A stretch of DNA of 27,069 nucleotides from NCBI GenBank assembly GCA_031376425.1, contig JANMDR010000014.1, forward strand, positions 1-27,069, given 5' to 3'. Under the pieces are notes generated by a model, which did no database searches, was not told where the DNA came from, and saw only the letters and a program-made list of their open reading frames with translations. Below are positions 1-5,992 of this stretch, piece by piece. The stretch's first letter is position 1. Each line of letters opens with the position of its first letter. The stretch comes from JANMDR01 sp031376425 (GTDB lineage: Bacteria; Pseudomonadota; Gammaproteobacteria; Burkholderiales; Usitatibacteraceae). The position numbers and the translations under genes were made by a program.

Positions 1-549
1 GCTATGCAGGGCGAGGCCATAGAAAATTCCTTCCCCAAAGCGTTACGTGCACTACCATTTTCGGCACCGAATTCAATGCTCGGCCCTGAGGGTGAGCGCT
101 GGGTGCCTGTGCATGGCATCTTGCCCCACAGTCAAGCGCAACAAGCATTTGCAAAACTACAGGCGTTTTTTGTCGCAAAGCAAAGCGTACTTGAAAAATA
201 CCATATCCGCGTTGGCTATTTAAAGACGACCGTGGCGCAACAAGGATTGTTGATAGAGCCGGTTTTTTACTGGCCCGACGCGCATACCGAATATCATAAG
301 CGAGTGGTAGAAGCGAGCTATTTAAAAAAATGCGGCGAGCCAAAAGCTAATCCTGAGGCGACAAAAGCCGTCGCGGTATTAAAACGTGAAACCGCAGATT
401 TGCTGCGTGAAATGGGTGCCACTCATTTTCAATTAGGGAAATTTTATACCTATAGAGAAGGTCGAAATACGGGCGCTTTGGCATTGTTTGATGCCATAAA
501 AAAGGCGCTAGACCCGAAAGGGCTAATGAATCCGGGTGTGCTGCGCTAA
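1..549 (+). CDS. FAD-linked oxidase, C-terminal fragment (cut by window start)
   Basis: This is the last 182 codons of a gene that begins before the window; the frame is open from base 1. The sequence fits the C-terminal substrate/cap domain of FAD-linked oxidases of the GlcD / D-lactate dehydrogenase / vanillyl-alcohol oxidase superfamily. These flavoenzymes oxidise hydroxy acids or phenols with an N-terminal FAD domain, which here lies outside the window. Seen directly: the tail ALDPKGLMNPGVLR, matching the family's usual ending of the type LDPxGxxNPGxL, and the stretch HFQLGKFYTYRE about 40 residues before the end, plausibly lining the flavin or substrate pocket. Substrate cannot be told from this part. 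The first in-window ATG at base 4 is internal, not the true start. The next gene lies 115 bases downstream, so it is probably not tightly coupled. Confidence 0.8.
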   Translation, partial: AMQGEAIENSFPKALRALPFSAPNSMLGPEGERWVPVHGILPHSQAQQAFAKLQAFFVAKQSVLEKYHIRVGYLKTTVAQQGLLIEPVFYWPDAHTEYHKRVVEASYLKKCGEPKANPEATKAVAVLKRETADLLREMGATHFQLGKFYTYREGRNTGALALFDAIKKALDPKGLMNPGVLR

Positions 550-597
550 TCCCTGCCGCCCTGCACACCTGCGCACCGGCCCTGCTCCTCCCTCATT

Positions 598-624
598 GGG
601 TAGAGTGATAGGGGTAGAGTGATA
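598..624. repeat. Tandem direct repeat of GGGTAGAGTGATA
   Basis: Two perfect copies of the 13-base unit GGGTAGAGTGATA lie at 598-610 and 612-624, separated by one G, about 40 bases before the VOC gene. It could be a slippage duplication or a pair of regulator half-sites near the promoter. The repeat is seen directly; any function is inference. Confidence 0.6.
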
Positions 625-664
625 CCAATGTATATCAAAGTAAAAATAACCAAAGCTAATAATT

Positions 665-1555
665 ATGCCAATCACCCCCCGTCTCCTTCATGGCACTGTT
701 TGCGTTCCTAATATGGAAATTGCGCTAGCGCTTTACCGTGATCTGCTCGAACAAACAGTGCTTAGCGATGCCGAAATTACCAATGCTGAGGCGCTTGCAT
801 GGGGCGCACCCCATGCTGCAGCCGCGCGCTCGGTGGTGTTGCAACCGCCCAGCGGTAAGCCAGTCTATTTACGGCTAATCGAGCGTCCTGCGCCAAAATT
901 AGTTTACAAACCCGGTACCCATTTAGGCTGGGCGGCGCTGGAACTTACTGTGCGCAATGCTGATGCCCTGCATCAACGTTTAGTGGATGCAAAAATACCT
1001 ATCATTGGTGCACCCAAGGCATTGGCGTTCACCGATAAACTGTATCCTATGCAGGCACTAGGTCCAGGCGGCGAAGCGCTGTACTTAAATGAAGTGCGCG
1101 GTGATCTGCCCAGTAGTGATTTGCCCTTGGCGCATTGCTGGGTGGATGAACTATTTATTACTATCATTGGCGCAAGAGATCGCGAGAAAACCGTTGATTT
1201 TTATAACCACCTGCTGGGCACAAAAAATGGTGGCATCTGGGAAATTGAATACGGTGTGATTAACCGCGCTTTTGATTTTCCGAGCACGACGAAACATGCA
1301 CTATCAACCTGTAATGATGGCCGCATCGTGTTGTTTGAAGTTGATCATTTTCCAGAACTTGCCACCCCAAAGCCGTGCGATGCTAGTGATCTCTGTGCTG
1401 GTGTTGCGGTGGTGGGCATCGCCGTGGATAGTTTTCCCGCAAATGTCGATTGGTTAAGCCCGCCATCCACACGGGCAAACGCACCATACTTTGGCGCAAC
1501 GGTGGGTGTATTGCGTGGTTTGGATGGCGAGTTAGTGGAGTTGGTGCTGCGCTAA
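665..1555 (+). CDS. Two-domain VOC (glyoxalase/dioxygenase-fold) family protein
   Basis: A 296-residue protein made of two vicinal-oxygen-chelate (VOC) units, about residues 1-140 and 155-296. The opening, LLHGTVCVPNMEIALALYRD, is a typical first VOC strand-helix, and the second half restarts the pattern with a strand followed by DREKTVDFYNHLLG. VOC proteins use paired beta-alpha-beta-beta-beta modules to hold a metal and act as glyoxalases, extradiol dioxygenases, isomerases or resistance proteins. The regular metal ligands (His/Glu at the strand positions) are not clearly placed in either half, so catalytic activity is uncertain. It is probably cytoplasmic, with no signal peptide. The neighbouring FAD-linked oxidase hints at catabolism of an organic acid or aromatic compound, which is inference. 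The start is the ATG following an AT-rich leader; no strong ribosome site is visible. Confidence 0.8.
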   Translation: MPITPRLLHGTVCVPNMEIALALYRDLLEQTVLSDAEITNAEALAWGAPHAAAARSVVLQPPSGKPVYLRLIERPAPKLVYKPGTHLGWAALELTVRNADALHQRLVDAKIPIIGAPKALAFTDKLYPMQALGPGGEALYLNEVRGDLPSSDLPLAHCWVDELFITIIGARDREKTVDFYNHLLGTKNGGIWEIEYGVINRAFDFPSTTKHALSTCNDGRIVLFEVDHFPELATPKPCDASDLCAGVAVVGIAVDSFPANVDWLSPPSTRANAPYFGATVGVLRGLDGELVELVLR

Positions 1556-1725
1556 CGTGTTCGTTTAGAAGTTAGCCGTAGGCTGGAACTACCTGAAAAT
1601 AGGGCATCTACGACCATATATCGGGAGCGGAATGAGTGAACAAAATTTCCCTATGGCAAGGAAGTACGCTCGGAATGTAGCTGGTGGTGTACAGTAATGG
1701 TCTAATCCATTCTGATAATAATGCC

Positions 1726-2007
1726 ATGACACTCTGCCCAATCGCCCTCGCTGTTTCCTGTACTCGCTGTCCCGTGTTTAAAATTTGCCCAGCTACTCGT
1801 GTATTGGGTGATCAGAAAACCGTGTCTTCGGCGAGTTTAATGCGGAGTAGCCCGCTTACGCAATCGCTTAAAAAAGCGGTAAAGAAAGCGGAAATTCGGA
1901 AATCTTCAGCAAAAGGAAAAAGTGCAACGGCAGCGCCGGTAGTCGCTAAACCCAAAGCGGCTGGCAAAACTTCTGCAAAAGCGACTGCCAGTAAAAAAAG
2001 CAAGTAA
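1726..2007 (+). CDS. Small Cys-motif protein with Lys/Ala-rich tail
   Basis: A 93-residue protein from the ATG at 1726; a GTG at 1684 would add 14 residues without resemblance to anything. The N-terminus carries four cysteines spaced C4-x7-C12-x2-C15-x5-C21, three followed by proline (CPIALAV, RCPVFKI, CPATRV). This spacing could bind zinc or an Fe-S cluster. From about residue 45 on, the sequence is low-complexity Lys/Ala/Ser (KKAVKKAEIRKSSAKGKS onward), like the tails of histone-H1-like or nucleic-acid-binding proteins. I have an impression that short CPxA-type proteins of this kind occur in other proteobacteria, but know no function. Its TAA overlaps the ATG of the downstream DMT transporter by one base (TAATG), so the two are probably translated together. 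Confidence 0.65.
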   Translation: MTLCPIALAVSCTRCPVFKICPATRVLGDQKTVSSASLMRSSPLTQSLKKAVKKAEIRKSSAKGKSATAAPVVAKPKAAGKTSAKATASKKSK

Positions 2008-2894
2008 TGCCTAAACTGTTTGCCAACGCACGCCCGTGGGCGGCGATGATTGTTGCGCCTATTTTATGGTCAAGTGCGGGTGTGGTGTCACGCTCAATTG
2101 AACAGGCAGGGCGTTGGGAAATTGCTTGTTTGCGATCGTTTTTTTGTGCCGTGTCGATGTTGCTCATTTTAAATGTGCTTCATCGCGGCCATGTAACCGA
2201 AATTGTGCGGAAAATGGGGCGCGTAGGTATTATTTCTAGTGTGCTGTGGGCGCTAATGTTCACCTGTTTTATGCTGGCGCTGACGCAAATTCCGGTCGCT
2301 AATGTATTGATTTTGTCGAGTTTATCGCCACTCGCCGCGAGTTTGTTCGCAGCACTCATGTTGCGAGAGCGCCTGACGGTGCTCAATAGTTTTTGTATCG
2401 CATTGGCCTTGCTTGGTGCCACAATTATGGTGGCCGGTGATTTCTTTTCAAGCGAAAGTGGTAGTTTTGCAAAGTTTAATCTTGCCGGTACGGTTTTTGC
2501 CTTGATCGTACCCTTCACAGCCGCATTGAATTGGACTTTCATTAAACGTAGCGGGGCGACAGTTGATCTAGCGCCAGCAATAATGTTGGGGGCGATTTTG
2601 TCGGCGCTATTTTGTTTGCCATTTGCTTACCCGTTTTCTGCAACGCCAATGGATACTGCGCTTTTAGCAGGCTTAGGTTTTTTTCAACTGGCGTTGCCCT
2701 GCGTCTTGTGTGTTTATGCTGCACGTGAGCTATCGCCAACAATTATTGGTTTGCTGGCGCTGTTGGAAACGTTTTTTGGCCCGATTTGGGTGTGGATTTT
2801 TATCAATGAACGTCCGGCAAATGCGGCGTTAGTCGGTGGCGCATTTGTGATGGGCGCACTGCTTTTGCAGTCGTTGGTGCCCAAGCGACCATGA
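2007..2894 (+). CDS. EamA/DMT-superfamily inner-membrane transporter
   Basis: A 295-residue, strongly hydrophobic protein with about ten predicted membrane helices in two EamA repeats (roughly residues 10-140 and 155-290). Typical landmarks are ILWSSAGVVSRS in helix 1, LTQIPVANVLILSSLSPLAA near helix 4, and the second-repeat stretch LLALLETFFGPIWVWIFINE, which matches the common ending of this family. Members export metabolites, amino acids or drugs; the substrate cannot be read from sequence. The ATG overlaps the stop of the preceding Cys-motif gene (TAATG), indicating translational coupling. The gene ends 103 bases before lpxC, so it is probably in a separate unit from the envelope block. 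Confidence 0.88.
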   Translation: MPKLFANARPWAAMIVAPILWSSAGVVSRSIEQAGRWEIACLRSFFCAVSMLLILNVLHRGHVTEIVRKMGRVGIISSVLWALMFTCFMLALTQIPVANVLILSSLSPLAASLFAALMLRERLTVLNSFCIALALLGATIMVAGDFFSSESGSFAKFNLAGTVFALIVPFTAALNWTFIKRSGATVDLAPAIMLGAILSALFCLPFAYPFSATPMDTALLAGLGFFQLALPCVLCVYAARELSPTIIGLLALLETFFGPIWVWIFINERPANAALVGGAFVMGALLLQSLVPKRP

Positions 2895-2997
2895 TTTGGT
2901 TGTGCGCTTCAATATAGATTCGCTTTCATCACCTACTCGTAAATGCTAAAATTGTCTCCATATCCAATAAATACATATTGAGTCAAGAATAAAGTAA

Positions 2998-3918
2998 ATG
3001 ATTAAGCAACGCACCCTTAAAAACAAAGTTCGCGCCACCGGTGTGGGTGTGCACTCCGGTCAACGGGTGGAAATGCATATTCGCCCCGCAGCGCCGGATA
3101 CTGGCATCGTCTTCTCGCGTACTGATATGGCCGGTGCGCCAATTGTTGTTGCGCGTGCAGAAAACGTGAACGATACGCGGCTTTCTACCCGCATCGAAAA
3201 CCCCCTCACTGGCGCTAAAGTTGCCACTGTGGAGCATTTAATGTCGGCCTTTGCGGGCTTGGGGATTGATAATGCTTATGTGGATTTGTCGCGAGAAGAA
3301 GTGCCGATCATGGACGGCTCAGCCAGCCCTTTTGTATATTTAATGCAAACGGCGGGTATTGAGGAGCAGGCAAAACCTAAGCGTTATATTCGCGTTAAGA
3401 AAACCGTTGAGCTCGTTGAAGCGGATCGAACCGTGCGTCTTGAACCGCATAATGGTTTTAAACTGGCTTTTTCCATCGCTTTCAAACATCCAGTGTTTGA
3501 AAACCGTAGCTGCGATGTGGCGCTCGATTTTGCACAAATCTCATTCGTTAAAGAGGTATCGCGGGCACGTACTTTCGGTTTCACCCATGAAGTGGAAGCT
3601 TTACGGGATATGGGCTTAGGTTTGGGTGGCTCGCTTGATAACGCAATTGTGATTGACGATTTTAGAGTGCTAAACGCGGAAGGTTTGCGGTTTGAAGATG
3701 AATTTGTAATGCATAAAGCGCTTGATGCTGTAGGCGATTTATATATGCTCGGCCATCCCCTAATTGGGGCATTTACCGGTATTAAATCCGGCCACGCCAT
3801 GAATAATCGCCTCGTACGGGCGCTGATGGCGGATAGCGAGGCATGGGAATTTGTGACCTTCGATAAACGCGAACAGCTACCGCATGCCTTCGGCAATATG
3901 GTGCTAAATGCTGCTTAA
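2998..3918 (+). CDS. lpxC: UDP-3-O-acyl-N-acetylglucosamine deacetylase
   Basis: LpxC is the zinc deacetylase that performs the committed step of lipid A biosynthesis in the cytoplasm. The 306-residue length is normal. Metal ligands known from the family are visible: H80 in ATVEHLMSA, H239 and D243 in VMHKALDAVGD. The general base is E79, and the catalytic His is H266 in GIKSGHAMNN. The TFGF motif (192-195) and the IMDGSASPF loop (104-112) are also present, so the enzyme looks complete. The upstream 103 bases contain a weak candidate promoter (TTGTCT at 2952, CATATT at 2974) and a short inverted repeat, CAATA/TATTG, at 2965-2980. In betaproteobacteria lpxC usually follows ftsZ; here a DMT transporter lies upstream instead. 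Confidence 0.97.
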   Translation: MIKQRTLKNKVRATGVGVHSGQRVEMHIRPAAPDTGIVFSRTDMAGAPIVVARAENVNDTRLSTRIENPLTGAKVATVEHLMSAFAGLGIDNAYVDLSREEVPIMDGSASPFVYLMQTAGIEEQAKPKRYIRVKKTVELVEADRTVRLEPHNGFKLAFSIAFKHPVFENRSCDVALDFAQISFVKEVSRARTFGFTHEVEALRDMGLGLGGSLDNAIVIDDFRVLNAEGLRFEDEFVMHKALDAVGDLYMLGHPLIGAFTGIKSGHAMNNRLVRALMADSEAWEFVTFDKREQLPHAFGNMVLNAA

Positions 3919-3945
3919 ATCACCCTTTTTTCGGGATGCAAGGCC

Positions 3946-4134
3946 ATGCTAATCGGCATCCGAATTCTGCTGCTTTTTGCGGTATTGGTTTGTGCTACCA
4001 CCTTTATTGTTTATTTATTTACCAAAAATATTGAGTTCTATAAGCTCACCCTCAATATTTTGAAAATCACCGGCCTGTTCGTGGCCGTGATTGCTGTGGT
4101 GTTTTTGGCGGAACGATTGCTGTTCGTCGCCTAG
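3946..4134 (+). CDS. Small two-helix membrane protein downstream of lpxC
   Basis: A 62-residue protein that is almost entirely hydrophobic, with two probable membrane helices (about residues 3-25 and 37-58) joined by a short polar loop containing KNIEFYKL. It starts 27 bases after lpxC on the same strand and is probably co-transcribed with it. Small membrane proteins in this position occur downstream of lpxC in other betaproteobacteria, but I know no function. Gene identity rests on position and a clean two-helix profile rather than on any recognised domain. Confidence 0.65.
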   Translation: MLIGIRILLLFAVLVCATTFIVYLFTKNIEFYKLTLNILKITGLFVAVIAVVFLAERLLFVA

Positions 4135-4167
4135 TCTTGGTTGTAAATTCTGATGCCGCTGGTAGTT

Positions 4168-4737
4168 TTAAGTCGGTTTTTTCGCCGCTAGTGCTCGGTT
4201 TGTGGTTCGCTTTAAGTCTTTCTCACGCTGCTTGATCAACGTTTCTACCGCTGCTTTCAGCGGCGAATCATGTAAGCGCCCACTTAGTTCAAGAAGCGTA
4301 TCCTGTGGGATTTCTTGGCGAGGCTCAGGCGGTTTTCCGGGGATTTTAGGCCATGCATTGGTCAGGGCAGGTTGCACCTCCACCCTAAATCCGGTAAGCT
4401 CTTGATCTCTTTGCTTATTTTGGGCGTTTTCCGGTCTTCCACCATCAGCCGATGGTGTTTGCGAAAAATGCGGCGGAAAATGCGTCAATATCTGCGGTAA
4501 TAGCTGTTTTAGTTTGGTAGCTACTGCGCCGCTAGCGGCGCTGATGATGACCGTAGAGCCATCAAAGTGGGTAATACGGCAACTGTTATGTAGCACTGCT
4601 GGAATAGCAGCATGAAAGGTTTTATTCAAACTGGCGATTTCCGCTAGTTTGGTAAACACGGGCAGTAATACGGGTGATTCGCGCAGCAATAAGTGCACTG
4701 ATTTTTGATTTGCTTTGCGGCTCGTTGAAGTTGTCAT
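4168..4737 (-). CDS. dciA: DUF721/DciA-family protein (replicative helicase loader)
   Basis: A 189-residue minus-strand protein. The N-terminal 25-110 region fits the DUF721 domain: a helical start (SPVLLPVFTKLAEIASLN), then a beta-alpha core (NSCRITHFDGSTVIISAASG followed by ATKLKQLLPQILTHFP). DciA is the ancestral bacterial partner that recruits the DnaB replicative helicase. The C-terminal 80 residues are charged and low-complexity (ending KDLKRTTNRALAAKKPT) and probably disordered, as seen in many DciA proteins. Its antisense position between lpxC and the M23 peptidase gene is the usual betaproteobacterial arrangement, which supports the call. Only 36 bases separate its ATG from the divergent M23 gene, so their promoters must overlap or lie inside the genes. 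No clear ribosome site precedes it. Confidence 0.82.
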   Translation of the reverse strand: MTTSTSRKANQKSVHLLLRESPVLLPVFTKLAEIASLNKTFHAAIPAVLHNSCRITHFDGSTVIISAASGAVATKLKQLLPQILTHFPPHFSQTPSADGGRPENAQNKQRDQELTGFRVEVQPALTNAWPKIPGKPPEPRQEIPQDTLLELSGRLHDSPLKAAVETLIKQREKDLKRTTNRALAAKKPT

Positions 4738-4773
4738 GAATGAGTTAGTTAGCGTGATTTTTTTGGAGACGTT

Positions 4774-5736
4774 GTGAATATTATTCTAGTTTCGGACAGT
4801 TTGGCGAAAAGCCGTATTGTCACAGTCTCCCAGCCGCAAATTATTCTTGCCGTTTTCGGTTTTGTAAGCGCTGGCTTTATGTTCGCGTTTTTTACCCATT
4901 GGGTAACGATGAAGTACGCGGTAGATATTAAAAACCCGTTCATCCAGAGCTTGATTTCCACCTTGACGCAGCAGCAAAGCCAAAAAGCTGAAGGCGAAAT
5001 GCGCGAGCAGGTAAACTCCTTAGCCGTGAAGTTGGGCGAGTTACAGGCGCGGATTTTACGTCTTGATGCTTTTGGCGAACGGTTGGCGAAGGCTGCTGGT
5101 ATTAGTGCCGCAGAGTTTCGCTTTTCTGAAACCCCAGGTCAGGGCGGACCCGCACCAACAGGTAGCGCTGCCCGAGAACTTTCCCAAGCTGATTTCATCG
5201 CGCAGTTAAAGGCGATATCAACGACCTTGGATGACCGTTCCGATAAGCTTGGTGCGCTTGATTCGGTATTGATGCAAGGCCGCGTAGAGCAAAAAGCAAT
5301 CCCGACCATCATGCCCGTGGCCCAAGCATTTTACTCATCGAACTTCGGCTATCGGATTGACCCATTTAATGGTCGCTCCGCATTTCACACCGGTGTAGAT
5401 TTTATTTCCGCTGCAGGCTCACCCATTTTAGCCGCTGCTGGTGGTGTTGTCGCTACGTCAGAGTGGCATGGTGAATATGGCAATATGATAGATATTGACC
5501 ATGATAATGGCCTTACAACACGTTACGCCCATCTGCAAAAAACGCATATTAAAGCTGGTGATATCGTGCTTAAGGGTCAGCATATTGGCGACTTAGGCGC
5601 AACAGGCCGCGCAACAGGTCCGCATCTGCATTTTGAAGTGCGCGAAAAAGGGGTGCCATTAAACCCCAATCGCTTTCTAAACTTCGCGCGCGCGCAAGAA
5701 CCCGCGCTCGCCACGAAGTCCGCCAGCGCTCCCTAG
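4774..5736 (+). CDS. M23-family membrane-anchored peptidoglycan endopeptidase
   Basis: A 320-residue protein with a cytoplasmic N-terminus, one membrane helix (about 22-45), a periplasmic coiled-coil-like linker (about 65-110) and a C-terminal LytM/M23 domain (about 185-302). The zinc site is complete: H205 and D209 in FHTGVDF, H253 in RYAHLQ, H284 and H286 in GPHLHFEV. It should therefore be an active endopeptidase cutting peptidoglycan cross-bridges, or at least metal-binding, unlike EnvC-type activators that lack these residues. The start is GTG at 4774, chosen because GGAG at 4765-4768 sits five bases upstream. Its position between dciA and secA is conserved in betaproteobacteria. The reading frame begins with ILVSDSLAKSRIVTVS, a cytoplasmic stretch common to this subfamily. 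Confidence 0.92.
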   Translation: MNIILVSDSLAKSRIVTVSQPQIILAVFGFVSAGFMFAFFTHWVTMKYAVDIKNPFIQSLISTLTQQQSQKAEGEMREQVNSLAVKLGELQARILRLDAFGERLAKAAGISAAEFRFSETPGQGGPAPTGSAARELSQADFIAQLKAISTTLDDRSDKLGALDSVLMQGRVEQKAIPTIMPVAQAFYSSNFGYRIDPFNGRSAFHTGVDFISAAGSPILAAAGGVVATSEWHGEYGNMIDIDHDNGLTTRYAHLQKTHIKAGDIVLKGQHIGDLGATGRATGPHLHFEVREKGVPLNPNRFLNFARAQEPALATKSASAP

Positions 5737-5992
5737 CGCTTACGCAACGCTTGCGCCAGAAACCGTGCCAGAAAGTCCTGGCATTGACGGCGTAATCCAG
5801 AGCGTCTTTTGGCTACACGAATAGACCGAAGGTGCCCTAAATAGTGCGTAGTAAGCCTATTTTTAGTCCTTAAGAATAAATTTGTACAACGTTTAGCTAC
5901 CGCAGGATCTTGATCTTGGTGTCCGCTCGTGTTGAGTTGGAAATTGTTGTGCTGCCCCCATATGAAGTCATTATTTTACGAAAGTCCGCGTC
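5737..5992 (+). other. 256-base secA leader region
   Basis: No convincing gene is present between the M23 gene and secA. A perfect 6-base stem (TGCCAG at 5766-5771, CTGGCA at 5778-5783) with a six-base loop lies near the start, but no T-run follows, so it is not a standard terminator. A SecM-like arrest peptide ORF, as used upstream of secA in gammaproteobacteria, was not found. The secA promoter presumably lies in this region, but no convincing -35/-10 pair was seen. Confidence 0.4.

Noticed and set aside
1556..1725. RNA gene or remnant in the gap after the VOC gene
   Set aside because: No tRNA-like arms, strong hairpin or recognisable coding remnant could be seen in these 170 bases.
3384..3896. 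170-codon minus-strand frame opposite lpxC
   Set aside because: lpxC is full length with all active-site residues; the antisense translation has no domain features.
5766..5783. Perfect hairpin after the M23 gene as a terminator
   Set aside because: No T-run follows the stem, and the loop and stem are small, so it is described only as a stem in the secA leader.
5737..5992. SecM-like arrest peptide gene before secA
   Set aside because: No open frame with a signal peptide and arrest-type ending was found in the leader.
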